Shown here one piece after another: positions 1 through 12,825 of a stretch of 64,000 bases of DNA (position 1 is the first letter of the stretch; every line of letters begins with the position of its first letter). The DNA is from Telopea speciosissima. Its lineage: Eukaryota; Streptophyta; Magnoliopsida; Proteales; Proteaceae. The notes under the pieces were generated by a model. The model worked only from the letters and a program-made list of their open reading frames with translations. It ran no database searches and had not been told where the DNA came from. The stretch is from the NCBI RefSeq assembly GCF_018873765.1, contig NC_057925.1, positions 822,927 through 886,926 of the forward strand. The letters run 5' to 3'. Both the position numbers and the translations under genes were made by a program.

Positions 1-1749
1 AATTGGTGATATATTTCCCTTTAGGGTGTTAATTTATAACCGAAACTGAAACCGACCATATATTGAAAACCGAATCAAACTTAACCGAAGTAAATCGGTT
101 TCGATTTGGTTTCAAATGTTGGATGTTTTTCTTGGTTCGATTCGCATTTAGTTTCATGACTAAATCTATTAAACCGATCGAATTACCTATTTTCGAGCCA
201 AATAAGGATTCGGATAAAATTATATTGTTTCTAATATTTTAATCAACGTAGATAATAAATTATATTCTTTTTTAATATTTGAAAAAAAAAATTTGGTGGG
301 TTATGACCCTAACAAATAAGTGTTTCTTTAGTGGTGAAGATGTAAAAAGTTAGCCTATACACCTAAAATAGGATATGAAAACCAATTCAACAATAAGGAA
401 GCAAATAAAAATCGAAACTGAACTGAATAGATTCACTTTTGGTTTTGAAAATGTATTCCTATTCTTGGTTCGGTTTTGATTTTCTACATTTTGTATCTTG
501 ACCTGAATCGATTGACACCCCTATTTTCCCCTCTCCTTTCGTGGATTACTGTTTTGCCATGTGAATTTTGATTTGGTCACTTTGATTCAATGCATATGGT
601 GCCTTTTGATAGACCATATATCAAATTTACTGGCACATCTAAAAAATATATCTATTATATATTGGATTTTTTGTACATGTAGTTAATATATTTTTCTTAA
701 TTGAAAGTTGATTTTTTTGGCAAATGGTTATGTGCATAGCCATGCATGGTGCCCAATCATGCACCAAACTCTTGGATGAGCATGACCATGTATGATACAC
801 CACTTTTCACCTCCATCCAATGGTTCAATGCACAATCGTGCACCATGCATGGCCGTGCACAAAACCTCCCCCCCCCCCCCTCCCAATTTTTTTTTTAGAT
901 TTTGGAATTTGATGGGTAAAGTTTAAAAAATACATCCATAGAGTTTGAGAGCCCATCAAATAATAAATTATATATATAGGTGAGAATTATATAATGTATT
1001 CTTTCATTTATTTTTTTTGGACTTATGTTGCTGGGTTTTGGAGATTGTTCTCCAGGGTAGGGTAGTGATGTTTGTTTGCTTATTTTGCTTTGGCGCTTCG
1101 GGGCTTGTACATTATTCATTTTCTTCCTTTTAAATTTCTTATGAATAAATTCAATATTACCTATAAAGAAAGCATTATTATTATTTCTTGAATGTGTAAT
1201 TATTCATAGAAGATCTCCTTAAAAAAAAAAAAAATAAAGCTTTTATGTAAATGTTGAACTCACAAAAACTTGATGCCCAAAGAGTTGTATATGTCCAACT
1301 AGATATCAAGATTGATAACTTTTATTTCCTTCCCTCTATCATTTTCACATGCATGTTCATATTGGCATTGTCAACAATGCTACTAAAGATTTTGTAACTT
1401 TAGCAAAACCCCATCTTTTTTTTTAGGCCAATGGCTTTGTGCATGTTTTTGCATGGTGTACGATTGCGCCAAAACCTATTGAATTGGAACATGCGACTGT
1501 TGAAATACCCAAAACCCCCTCCCCTTATTTGATGAAGCTTTGATGGGATTAATGTGACTATACATGAATTTTTTCACCTTTTTTTTTTATAATTTTCCGT
1601 GATCTAAAGATTACAACATGAAAAGATCCACGGAAAAAGGAATCTTACTATAGCTAATAACGATAGTGTAAGTATAGCTTCTAACATCTTTGTTCTTAGA
1701 TGACACGAATTCATCACTTGCTATATGTGTCTTGAGGGTTGGGGGGGGG
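1..1749. other. Intergenic AT-rich DNA, no gene seen
   Basis: AT-rich sequence with short homopolymers and degenerate repeats of a 'ggttcggttttgat' type in the first 500 bases. Reading frames are short and look like chance. No recognisable protein, RNA gene or intact transposon was found. Confidence 0.6.
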
Positions 1750-2383
1750 TTACAAAATTATTCATAGACTCAAAACATATAGCCCCTCGTCATGGTAGTA
1801 ATTCATAGCCAACGCCATTATTTTATGAAGGGAATTTCTTATTAACACCCCTCAAGGTGTCAAATAGTTTGTAACCTTACTTCTTTGCCCTCTTAGTATG
1901 ACATATATTTTTTTCCAATGAGGATGTTAGTATCATTTCACATGTTTACTCGAAAGATTGCATGACAATGATAATGAAATAATGATATGTTACTTTCAAT
2001 TTATTTTTAAAAACTCTCTTTTATATCTGTTTTTTTAAGGACAACACTCTTTTAAAAAACATTAAAAAAAAATTGATTGCATCTTATTTTTACAACATAA
2101 GTTTTTTCTTTTAATGAAAAAAAAATATATATATATATATATTAATTAAATGGTAAATTTTTACAGCATAAGTTGGATCTTTCTATTTTAGGTAAAACAT
2201 GAGAAGGATCATGAGTTGCCTTGTTGCAAAGTGGCAACATTATCGAGACAATCTCTAATCTTCTTTGCTCTTTTATATATTTTAAAAATCATTACTATTC
2301 GATTTATTGTCCATATACCAATGGGAATTACTGTTTCAAAAATCACAAAACAAATTTGAACCATTAGTTGTCAAGATGCCTGG
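1750..2383. repeat. Direct repeat copy 1 (about 634 bp)
   Basis: This segment begins ttacaaaattattcatag and ends near ttgtcaagatgcctgg. It recurs as a closely similar copy about 678 bp downstream. The copies differ by scattered substitutions and by small indels in an A/T microsatellite. No coding content is visible. It may be a local tandem duplication or two copies of an unidentified dispersed repeat. Confidence 0.85.
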
Positions 2384-2427
2384 GAGGTGTTAAGCATTCT
2401 ATCAAAACTTGTTGAGAATTATAAACG

Positions 2428-3057
2428 TTACAAAATTATTCATAGACTCAAAACATATAGCCTCTCGTCATGGTAGTAATTCATAACCAACACCATTATT
2501 TTATTTAGGGAATTTCTTATTAACACCCCTCAAGGTGTCAAATAGTTTGTAACCTTACTTCTTTGCCCTCTTAGTATGACACATGTTTTTTTTCAATGAG
2601 GATATTAGTATCATTTCACATGTTTACTCGAAAGATTGCATGACAGTGATAATGAAATAATGATATGTCACTTTCAATTTATTTTTGAAAACTCTCTTTT
2701 ATATCTGTTTTATTAAGGACAACACTCTTTTAAAAAACATTAAAAAAAATTTGATTGCATCTTGTTTTTACAACATAAGCTCTCTTTTTTTAATGAAAAA
2801 AAAAAAGAAAATATATTAATTAAATGGCAAATTTTTACAACATAAGTTGGATCTTTCTTTTTTAGGTCAAACATGAGAAGGATCATGAGTTGCCTTGTTG
2901 TAAAGTGGCAACATTATCGAGACACTCTCTAGTCTTCTTTGCTCTTTTATATATTTTAAAAATCATTACTATTCGGTTTGTTGTCCGTGTACCAATGGGA
3001 ATTACTGTTTTAAAAATCACAAAACAAATTTGAACCATTAGTTGTCAAGATGCCTGG
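2428..3057. repeat. Direct repeat copy 2 (about 630 bp)
   Basis: Second copy of the upstream 634-bp segment, with the same order of landmarks: the caaggtgtcaaatagtttg stretch, the gaaaagattgcatgac-like stretch, the acattatcgagacac-like stretch, then ttgtcaagatgcctgg. The two copies are separated by only about 44 bp that are not shared. Confidence 0.85.
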
Positions 3058-4298
3058 ATGCCTAGGCGATCACCTAAGCGACACTTTGACAACTATGATT
3101 GTGACAAATATCTCCCAAAGTAGCAATTATTTATAAATTAGTCCCTCCATTTTGTAATGTCATATAATAAACTATAAGGCATATAATAAATTACTATCAG
3201 ACTCGAGTCTGTTGAACTTGTCCAAAGATTCTATAATTATGATTAGACCAATAAAACATTTCAAAAAATGTTTGATAAAATAATATTAATAAGTAAGTGG
3301 ATTATTATTGTCATACAGGTCTGTTCTTTTTTCAAATGTCAAAAAACATCTATTTTGCCATGTGGACAAATGATATGTCCATTCCGACCATTGGATAGAG
3401 AGGAAATGGTCCAGATTAGCCACACATCATAATCTAATTCAATCAAATACCACTTTTGTATTAGCATACTTGTCATGTATGTCCTTACATTGTACTAGTA
3501 CTATGGACATTATTATGCACTCTCTCAATTCTGAGCGGTAACATACAGTTTTAGATTAAAAAACTATAAAAAAAAATTTGATGGTTTAAATTTATCTTGT
3601 GGTTTTAGAAAACATCAGCTTACATTGTGATATGGATAACTACCCTAATAAGTAATATTTATTTTAAAAACTTTGTAAACAATTTATGCAAATGCCACTG
3701 GATCTGGATTTATGTAATCAATTACAAAATATTCTCTCATGGGGCAGTGGATTCCATTTTGAACATCTTTTTCGACTACGGCCAAACACTGTGAATCCAG
3801 TACACCGATATATAGTCAGTGTGACATTAACTGTTGATACGTCAAAATTCACAATGCGTGACTGGATTGATAAGAACCCTTAAGGTCCGCAGACTAAACA
3901 TACACTACTAACTAGAATTTTATTCCAAATCAATTGGCAGTAACACATGCAAACTTTAAATGATCCGATTCAATGTACACACAATATGTACACCCACACT
4001 TGTGTTTTGGAATCTCCATTCTTAGGAATACACAATGTGCTGACCATATATAAACAAGGTGTTCAATCCCGTCCCTTGCCCTGAATGTTTTTAAGTCAAA
4101 TCTAAGAATGCAAAAGGCTCATGATGTCATGCAAATTAATATGAATTAAAAAACATAAAATGGATTTGTTGGACACACTTCTAGCAATCGATACACATGC
4201 ATGGATAGGGGTGTCAATTCTAGGCCCACATTGGTTAGCCTACTCAGGAAAACCCAAGATCAGAATAGACCATTTTCTTTAACTTGTTGAGCCAAGCC
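3058..4298. other. Intergenic DNA, no gene seen
   Basis: AT-rich DNA without a convincing coding frame. The 65-codon frame at 3686-3883 has no recognisable domain and no supporting signals. Nothing else could be assigned. Confidence 0.55.
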
Positions 4299-4652
<354 letters not shown>

Positions 4653-5026
4653 GTGTCATTGTGTCACGCCCTATTCCGCATAAGGAATATAATATCATAT
4701 AAAGGGTGACTAGGACGACGCGTGTCATCCTACTAAACCGCCCGGATCTACAGACACAGTGTCCCAACGCACAGTCATAACCAATATTAACACAATATAA
4801 TATTAGAATGCAGAAAAGAGGAATATTACATTCCAAGGATCAGTAGTATTGCGGAAGCGTATAAATCGAATAGTTACAAGATGTTCAAAGGCTAGATGAT
4901 AAATACAGTAATTAGTTACATTTCCAATGACCATCTAATAACTATCAAAAATGGTATTACAGTAAGTATTTCACCATAGGCCTTAGCCTCAAAAGTAATC
5001 AAAAAGGGATCGAGTCCCGAATATCC

Positions 5027-7658
5027 TCACGGCCCGTAGGCACAATCATCGCAAGGACACCCGTCGCCATGTTCCTCAAACACGGCCTCTGGTTCCTCCT
5101 CACCGATCTCATCGTATCCCGAGGGCTGAACTCCAAGTCCCGCGAGATATCCGTCACCTGCATCATAATCTAAAAAAAGTGTGTGCACGAGGGGTTAGCT
5201 CCACCGAGCGCTGAGGGGATGGGGATGCACAAACACGCAATTCACATAGTCCAATGATGCATGCACATGTTAAGTCCATTTTTCCACCTAACAAACAACT
5301 AAGTCAATGGCATATGCTACTGTGACAACTCGGGAGACACTGTGGGTCACTTAACTTATCGCCACAATGAAACCTCAATTGTCACGTGGGACCTACGCCG
5401 ATCGAAGCCTCCAAGACCACTCAAGGCGGACCCTCGATAACCAATACTACCATGATCGGCCTCTCCCACCTCCACATAATCCGTGTACTCGATTACCAAC
5501 ACCTAAACCCCTGTTGGTAAGGGTCGTAGCATAAGGGTGTGAAATCCTAGCCACAATATACTACATGCAAGTCCTATCGTCCCGAGAGGTAATCCGGGCG
5601 CATCAACTTTTCATCTGGTTTAGTGCCCGGTTACCAGCACGGCACGGCGCATACAGTTCAACATGACATTCAACAAAATTTCTTCATAAATGTATATAGT
5701 GTTCGGGGTCCGACCGTACCCACCGGAGACCCATCAAGGTACCACATTACCAATCAACATTATAACAATTGTATATAAGAGTATGCAATATGCACAAACA
5801 TGCTTATTAATTATAATGATTACATAATATATAATGCAATAATAATAACAAGCCCAAACGACCAAACCCACTCACTACGTATACGCCAAGCACCAAGATT
5901 ATCAGTTGTCGCCTCGATCAAGCAATAAGCCACAAAAATGAATATATTAACCTATACAAAGAGTGAAATAAGGTTAAACGAGCGAAGGGAAAGGATCCCC
6001 AAAAGGTCTCCCATAAACACTTAAGTATAAGGTTTAAACAAAGTGGTTGCAGGAGTGGTTTCATGCCAAAATTCGCAACCACATGTAAATCCTAGGAAAC
6101 CGGGGTTCGGGACAGTTTAGTCAAGGTCGGATGCGATGTGGTTTTAAACAGCCGAGTAAATCCGACCTTCACAGGCTCGGACAATTTTGGTCAAGGTGAT
6201 GATGTGGTTTCGTAAAACTCAAACCGAGTGTAAATCCGACCTTCACAGGGCTCAGGACAATTTTGGTCAAGGTCGGATGCGGATGTGGTTTCAAAATCGA
6301 AACCGAGTGTAAATCCGACCTTCAGGCTGAGGACAATTTTGGTCAAGGTCGGATGTAGATGTGGTTTGTAAAACAAACCGAGTGTAAATCCGACCTTCAC
6401 AGGCTCGGACAATTTTGGTCAAGGTCGATGGATGTGGTTTTAAAACTCGAAACCGAGTGTAAATCCGACCTTCACAGGGGCCTTCTACGGGAAGGTAATT
6501 TCAGGGTGATTTCTTGCAGGTTTGAACCCACATGTAAACCCTCACACCTTCAGGTCCAAAATCTGAAGGATTCCCCTCCAAGGACCCCATTTCAAGTGGT
6601 TTTAAAGCACAAGGACTTCTAGGAAACTCCATCCTAAGCTCATTAGGGTCCAACCTTAAATCTCTCAAATGGCAATGAGAACCCTTACATTAGAGCTCAT
6701 AATGGAGTGAAATAACTCCACCATAGCTTGGCTTTAATGCTCCATCGACTCCCTAGGTTCCAAGAGAGATCTAGGTCAATCTCTCCCATTACCCAACCCC
6801 TTTTAAAATCCAAAATAGAAGAAGGAAGAAGGTTCAATAGCTTACCTACCCCCAAGATGAGAGAGCTCCACGATTTATGGCCCAAGAGATGGGGTCTCTA
6901 CCTTCCTCCAAGCCTCTCTCTCCTTCCTCTTTCTCTTTCTCTCCTCTTTCTCTCCTCTTTCTCTCCCCCACGATTTAGGGTAGAAGAGAATGATGAAGGA
7001 GAAGTAATGTTCTCTCTCTCCCTCTTGGACTCATTTATAATAAATGGGTATTTGGGGTACCTCTAGTCAAATGGGTCATGAGGCCTAATGGGTCAACCCA
7101 TTAGTCCTATGTGGGTAAGTGGATGGAATAACCCATCATTGGGTCAATAGGTTAAATGGGCCTGCCCACAACTTTAATTAGGGAAAAGCCCATTCTTAGA
7201 TGGGTTCATATGAGATGGGTATAAGTCCCCAATGTACTTCCTAAAGGTACGTGGGACCCGAACTTAAATTATTCCCTTCTCTCATGAAATAGCTCGAGCG
7301 GTTCAAGCCCGGACCCGCACTTCGAGGTTACCAAGGGAAGAATAATTAATAAGTCTTGAGGCTAGAACTTACTTTTCCCCTGTCATGGTTTATTACCCAT
7401 GACCCCGAACAGCTTCGCCACGGCAATGCTAAGCTCATCACCGAACGAATTATCCAACTGAGGTGACGGTCCAGGATGCTCTCTCCTGAACTCCTCGCTT
7501 CCCGGGCTGGTACTTGGAGGGTAGTCGACGAAGTCGCCGTCAACGAACTTTCCCCACTGGCGGTTGAGGAATCTTTCCTCCACAGGCAAACCCGTGCTGT
7601 GGTCAACGATTTTGTAGCTAGGTTTGACCATCATGGAGAACAGGTCACCAGCATACAT
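5027..7658 (-). CDS. Putative split ORF inside the LTR (left copy)
   Basis: Same two-segment arrangement as in the right LTR. Segment A runs 7658-7397 (- strand, 262 nt, starting ATG, MYAGDLFS). Segment B runs 5169-5027 (143 nt, ending TGA). They are separated by 2227 bp that start GTAATA and end with TTTTTTTAG. Segment lengths equal those of the right LTR exactly, although the intervening DNA differs by 23 bp. Segment B is identical to the right copy as far as I compared it. Segment A differs at three positions, two of them changing residues. I recognise no known domain; segment B is acidic and ends with a CPCDDC cysteine cluster. Splicing is inferred from signals and phase only. Confidence 0.4.
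6105..6478. repeat. Tandem repeats of about 75-85 bp in the left LTR
   Basis: About five head-to-tail units. Each has the landmarks ggacaattttggtcaaggtc, a ggatgtggttt core, and ccgagtgtaaatccgacctt followed by cacagg. The units differ by small deletions, many in CGG/GCG-rich parts. They lie inside the interval that would be the intron of the LTR split ORF. Confidence 0.85.
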
Positions 7659-7699
7659 GGCAGCGGTATCTACACGTCACGAGAAGAAATGATATTTAA

Positions 7700-8074
7700 T
7701 TATATCCCGGGGTACGGGTATAACATCCCCCCCACCTTATAAGAAATTTCGTCCTCGAAATTTGACGTACCTTGTAGATAGGCAAGAAAAGGGTATTTCG
7801 CCCGCATCTCTACCTCTGCCTCCCAAGAAGCTTCCTCTTCCGGATGGTTGCACCATTTTATCTTCACATAATGAATGGGCCGGTTGCGAAGATGAACAAC
7901 CTTGCTGTCCAAAATCTTTTCAGGCAGCTCTTTATAGGACATGTCGGCCGCAAGTTCTGGTGGTTCATGCGTCAATACATGGCTTGGATCATGGACATAC
8001 TTCCTCAACATGGACACGTGGAAGACGTCGTGCACACCTTCTAAAGATGGAGGGAGTGCTAACCGATATGCCAC
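7700..8074 (-). pseudogene. Pol C-terminal region with chromodomain
   Basis: A 124-codon frame with the hallmarks of the end of chromovirus integrase: the DVFHVSMLRKY motif followed by a chromodomain-like segment (HYVKIKWCNHPEEEASWE, then a KYPFL end). Chromodomains in this family direct integration by binding modified histones. The frame runs through the polypurine tract and about 26 bp into the 3' LTR before a stop, so the usual stop just before the tract seems to be lost or frameshifted. The segment is cut off from upstream integrase by frame breaks. Confidence 0.85.
7726..7738 (-). other. Polypurine tract (PPT)
   Basis: On the - strand, AAGGTGGGGGGGA directly precedes the TGTTATACCC start of the 3' LTR. 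This is the position and composition expected for the plus-strand DNA primer in LTR-element replication. It also fixes the element orientation as - strand. Confidence 0.85.
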
Positions 8075-8239
8075 CGGTCCAATCCGGCAAGGATCTCAAA
8101 AGGCCCTATAAATCTCGACTCACTTGCCCTTCTTTGAAACGCATCACCCCTTTGGAGGGTGATACCTTAAGGAACACTTTATCGCCGATAGTGAACTCAA
8201 GGTCTTTCCGCCTCAAGTCCGCATAACCCTCGCTCGGGA

Positions 8240-9183
8240 TCGAGCCGCCTTGATCCGCTCACGAATCAAGTCCACCTTCTCGCATGTTGCCTGAATCAAC
8301 TCGGGTCCAAGAATACGCCGTTCACCTACTTCGTCCCAATATAACGGTGTCCGAACACTTCTTCCCATACTCGAGCCTCAAACGGTGCCATGCCTATAGT
8401 AGCCTGGTAATCGTTATTGTAAGCAAACTCAATAAGTGAGAGATGCTCGTCCCAGCTGCCTTGCATATCAATGGCACAAGCTCGGAGCATATCTTCCAAT
8501 GTCTGAATAGTCCTCTCCGATCTGCTCGTTTGTTGAGGGTGGAAGGCTGTACTAAAACTCAACAGTGTACCCATTGCCTTCTCGAAAACCCCCTAACTTA
8601 GATGTAACCGGGATCCCGATCGGAGATGATGTCGACAGAACTCCGTAGACGAACTACATTATCAATGTACAAGCGAGCCACTTGTCCATCGAATAGGTAA
8701 TCTTCATGGGGATGAAGTGAGCCGTCTTTGTCAATCTGTCAATGACAACCCATATGGTATCGACACCTCTAGGCGCGGGCAACCCGGTGACAAAATCCAT
8801 GGTAACATGCTCCCACTTCCACTCGGGAACAGCAATGACTATAAGAGGCCATGAGGTCGCTGTCGTCCGCCTTCACCGCCGACAAGTAAGACATTTTGCC
8901 ACATACTCAGCCACATCCTCTTCATTCCACTCCACCAAGAATATTCCTTCGGATCTCTATACATCTTCGTACTACCCGGATGAATAGAATAGGGAGAGTC
9001 ATGGGCCTCGCCTAACACTTCCTTCCTCAATCGAGGGTTACTAGGAACACATAGCCGTTGTCCGAACATGAGAACACCACTGCTAAAGTAAAATCCAGTT
9101 CCCACTGCGTGTCCCCTTGATAGCCTCAATAACCTTTTGAATCTCCTCATCGAAGCCTGGGCCGATTGAATTCGCCCTACCAA
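8240..9183 (-). pseudogene. Integrase region of pol (frameshifted)
   Basis: The integrase core joins viral cDNA to host DNA through a DDE catalytic centre. Fragments are visible in several - strand frames. One is an STAFHPQ...ERTIQTLEDMLRAC stretch with a following SLIEFAYNN motif at 8326-8574. Zinc-binding and early core remnants lie around 8839-9183 (for example the SPYSIHPGSTKMYRD piece). Frame breaks separate the fragments, so no complete catalytic triad can be read in one frame. Confidence 0.8.
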
Positions 9184-9562
9184 AGGTGGGATTGTACCGA
9201 TAAAGCCGATAGAGATAAGGTAACACCATCAACCAAGAATTCCAGGTCCATCCTTCTAGCTTCCTCAATGAGTTTCTCACCGCGCTAGTGATGCCAGTGA
9301 CAAGGATCGAGATTTCTCGCTCGCCGCATCCGCTACTACATTTGCCTTGCCTCGGGTGGTAATGGATAGTACAATCATAATCTTTCAACAACTCCAACCA
9401 CCGTCGCCGCCTCATATTGAGCTCCTTTTGTGTAAAGAAGTATTTGAGGCTCTTGTGATCACCGTATATTTCGCTCTTCTCACCATATAAATAATGTCTC
9501 CGGATCTTCGAGCGAAAACCACAATGCAAGCTCCAAATCATGGGTCGGGTAATTCTTCTCAT
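9083..9562 (-). pseudogene. RNase H region of pol (frameshifted)
   Basis: RNase H removes the RNA strand after reverse transcription. The fragment carries a [17 protein letters not shown] motif followed by [18 protein letters not shown], typical of Ty3/gypsy RNase H and its C-terminal linker. The residue before DH is Gly in place of the usual Thr. The following part leaves the expected frame. Confidence 0.85.
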
Positions 9563-10428
9563 AGTCCTTCAATTGCCGAGAAGCATAGGCTACTACCTTC
9601 CCATCTTGCATTAGAACACAACCCAAGCCCAATTTAGATGCATCATCAGACTACCATCCCTCCAGCACCATTAGGAATGGTAAGCATCTGGAGCGGAAAC
9701 CACCGCTTGAGCTCTTGGAAGCTCTTTTCACACCTATCGACCACTCGAACTTCACCCTTTCGGTCGGCCGTGTCATAGGAGCGGAGAGCCTTGAGAAGTT
9801 CTCAATAAATCTCCGTAATAGCCACTAGTCCAGAAACTACGAATGTCTCCGCCACATTCTTGGGTATCGCCCTACCAACCATCGACTTCACCTTGCCAGG
9901 GTCAACCTCTATACCCTTACCGTAAACAAGGTGTCCCAAAAATGCCACCGTTGTAGCCAAAACTCACACTTACATCGAATTTGGCGACAACCGCTTTCCC
10001 TTAGGCGTTGCAATACTAGGCGAAGATGGTCTACATGCTCCTCCTCGCTTCTTGGAATAGACCAAGATGTCATCAATGAAGACAATGACATACTTGTCTA
10101 GAACATCGTGGAACACCCGCTCATCAACTCCATAAAAGCGGCCGGGCATTGGTCAGCCCAAAGGACATGACCAAGAACTCATAATGACCATAGCGAGATC
10201 TCGAATGTCGTCTTGCCGATATCACTATTTCTCGATCTTCAATCGATGGTACCCCGACCGGAGATCAATTTTCGAGAACACCTTAGCACCTCGTAGTTGA
10301 TCGAATAGGTCATCGATCCTAGGCAAAGGATACCGGTTCTTGATTGTTAATTTGTTGAGCTCACGGTAGTCAATGCACAGACGCATACTACCGCCCTTCT
10401 TTTTCACAAACAACACAGTGCTCCCCAA
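9563..10428 (-). pseudogene. Reverse transcriptase region of pol (frameshifted)
   Basis: Copies element RNA into DNA. Residues at 10428-10225 show [20 protein letters not shown], then [13 protein letters not shown] and [14 protein letters not shown], the first RT blocks including the first catalytic Asp. The FIDDILVYS-type catalytic block is at about 10095-10050, in another frame from the following EEEHVDHLRLVLQRL segment. At least one indel therefore lies in the palm. Confidence 0.9.
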
Positions 10429-10466
10429 GGAGATACACCGGGTCTAATGAAACCCTTCTTCAACAG

Positions 10467-10680
10467 TCATTCAACCGCTTCTTGTAGCTCCTTTAACTCG
10501 GTTGGGGCCATCCCGTAAGGTGCCTTGGATACTGGGGCTGCACCAGGAATCAGATCTATCATGAACTCTGTCTCGCGATCTGGTGGCAACCGCGTTAGAT
10601 CCTCGTGAAAGACATCCGGAAAGTCTTTCACCACGCACAACTCTTCCAAAGGCCTCGCCTTTGGCTTCAGTGTCTATCAC
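10467..10680 (-). pseudogene. Protease-RT linker of pol
   Basis: A 60-codon - strand frame with the motifs VVKDFPDVFHEDLTRLPPDRE, EFMIDLIPGAAPVSKAPYGM and APTELKELQ. These are the typical residues just before the RT of plant Ty3/gypsy elements. An overlapping frame at 10471-10680 is its shadow after a shift. Confidence 0.85.
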
Positions 10681-10887
10681 GCGATGCTAGATAACACCGA
10701 CATCCCTCTCGCCAACAACTCGTACTTGGAGGGCAGAGATGATAACCTTCTTGGGTCTCTCCCGCCTAGTACCCATAAACACAAACTCTTCACCTTCACT
10801 GGTTTGAATAGAACCTTCCTCTCTCGATGATTAGATCGGCTTTGTGAGTTGATAGCCAATCCATTCCCAAAATCACATCAAAGTCTT

Positions 10888-11142
10888 TCATATCCAGCAG
10901 ATTAAGCTTGCTTCGAGTCCGTGACCACCCACACATACCGGGCAAGGATCATAAACCGAGTCAAGTTCAACCTTGCTACCCGTTGGTGTACTGACTATCA
11001 ATTTCTGGGCCATTAGCTTTGGTTCAATGGACATCTTCTTAGCAAAACTAGGGGACACAAAAGAGTGTGATGCCCCCGAATCAAATAAAGCATAAGCAGT
11101 TGAGAGCAAACAAGAACGACACCGACAAGCAATGACAACCAA
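10888..11142 (-). pseudogene. Aspartic protease region of pol
   Basis: Cleaves the polyprotein. The frame has the retropepsin active-site motif ALFDSGASHSFVS (DSG triad) near its N-terminal third. It is followed by a degraded C-terminal half that falls out of frame. Confidence 0.85.
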
Positions 11143-11333
11143 TCATAGAAACAAAAGCTATAATATGCATATCTTAAGAGTAGAGTGCATTACCTGTAAT
11201 AACATGGATCGGCCCGGGCCTCTTCATTTGTCAGCGTATCACACCGACCTTGAGATCTATGGGCCAAGCAGAAGAAGAGAACGCACAATCGCTTGGCTTG
11301 GGGTGCCTTTGTGTAGCCGCACTGGAGGTCCTA

Positions 11334-12494
11334 TCATCCGAGGATGAGGACAGCTCGAACCATATGCCCGGACTCCTTGCAATTGTAACATATGAGAGTC
11401 TCTGGGAACCATAGTGAGGAGTTGATGTAGGCCTGGGTGCTTGCACGCATCCGACTCCTCCGGATCGGGACCGAAAAGTAGTAGTGTAGGATCCTCTCTT
11501 TTGGAATTTTGTGGATCCTAGGTTCGTGAGAGGTCATGGGTCTTTACCACCTGAATGGCCCTGTAATTCTCTCTCTCGGTCCTCAATCACCTTAGCGGCT
11601 TGGACCGTCTCAAAGATAAGTAGGGTACTTGTGTAGCACCACGTATACTAATGCTAGGTCTAAGCCCCTTTTCAAACTTCCTAGCCTTCACATTCTCGGC
11701 CTTCATGTGTACCGGGCGAAGTAAAACGCTCCTCAAAAGCTTACGGTACTCAAGGACCGATTTGGATCCTTGAAAGAAGCTCATAAACTCGGACTCCTTC
11801 CTATCACTAAGTTTTGAGGGAAGAAATTTTTGAAGAAGACTTCCTTGAATTGAGCCCAAGTTGCCTCTCGGGTGAGTTGCCCAAAAATGGTCTTTAGAGG
11901 AGAGCCACCACGCATCGAATCACCCTGAGCGGTAGGTAGCACACCGGATCTTGTCCGTGTCATTGCATCAGTATCACTTCAAAGATTCTCTCAAGATCCC
12001 TTATAAATGTTGCCGGAAAAAGGAATCATGGGCCATCTTGTAGAAGGTTGGAGGACGATGTTTCGAAATCTTTCCGATAACCTAGCAAAGATCTACCTGC
12101 CGAGCCACCGCTTGGATCGGAGGAGCCACCGAAGTGGGAGGTAGAGTAGGTGCCGGCACCTCTTGTGTCAAAGGAATTCGGCAGATCTTGAGCCGCAGGA
12201 ACACTAGGTACAGCAGAACCACAAGGGGTGGGGAGGATTGACTTGCACAGAGGAGGCACCGGCCGCCTTTCCCTAACAAAGGCTTGGAACATAGCAACAT
12301 GTTTTGCATAAATTGGCGCCGCTCTTGTTGCGCCTCCCTATGCTCTCGCTCCATGGATTGCAACCTATTGCTCAACAACGCGCGACATCCGCATTATTAC
12401 TAATCAGCGGTGCTACCGGTAGAACCGTATTTGAAGCCTCACCGGCTTCTTCCCTAGCAGGAGAACGGTTGGCATTTGACCGTGTATTAACCAT
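11334..12494 (-). pseudogene. Gag with CCHC zinc knuckle (frameshifted)
   Basis: Structural capsid/nucleocapsid protein. A plausible start is the ATG at 12494 (- strand; MVNTRSNANRSPAREE). The frame then breaks and resumes with LSNRLQSMEREHREAQQERR. The retrotransposon-gag core is split over two frames at 11963-11587 (the TWAQFKEVFFKNFFP and EFMSFFQGSKSVLEY pieces). A nucleocapsid zinc knuckle, CYNCKESGHMV, sits at about 11395. At least three frame changes make it non-functional as written. Confidence 0.85.
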
Positions 12495-12659
12495 GGTTCA
12501 CACCTGGTTACAGTCAACACCCACAGTTATAGGCACAATAGCAATATTAAGCAAACCAATCAAAAATCGATTTGCAAAGGTAAACACAGGTTACACGAGG
12601 GGTAAGGGAAGCAATAATGAGGGTAATAAGCATTAGAAACAAGTTGGTTAAGCAAAACA

Positions 12660-12825
12660 GGGTCAAAAAACCCTTTCTGGCCGGGTCGGATTTACGTGCG
12701 GTTTCACTAGGCTGCATCCGAGTGTAAATCCGAGATTCACAGGACCAAAGTCTGGTCTCGGGAAACCGCGGATTCACAGTCGGTTTCAAAGTTTTGCACC
12801 CGAGTGTAAAACCGCATGGCCCAAA
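12660..12825. repeat. Diverged copies of the LTR tandem-repeat unit upstream of gag and the antisense ORF
   Basis: Two degenerate units carry the LTR-repeat landmarks: gggtcggattta, gtgcggtttca, then ccgagtgtaaatccgag with attcacagg, and a second cgagtgtaaaaccgc. They lie between the gag start (12494, - strand) and the predicted 5' exon of the + strand antisense transcript. Confidence 0.6.

Larger units (their letters stand above)
4662..7725 (-). repeat. 3' LTR of the retrotransposon (left copy)
   Basis: 3064-bp LTR, bounded by tgtcacgccc and gggtataaca on the + strand. It matches 15594-18680 over its whole length. Most differences are C/T-type substitutions outside the tandem-repeat part, and small indels inside it. 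The polypurine tract abuts its inner edge at 7726. Confidence 0.93.

Noticed and set aside
7476..7742. 88-codon + strand frame opposite the LTR split ORF
   Set aside because: It is the complement of the GC-rich - strand segment. It has no start context, splice logic or family likeness and is a shadow.
12304..12636. 110-codon + strand frame opposite gag
   Set aside because: It overlaps the N-terminal gag region on the other strand, breaks outside it and resembles no protein.
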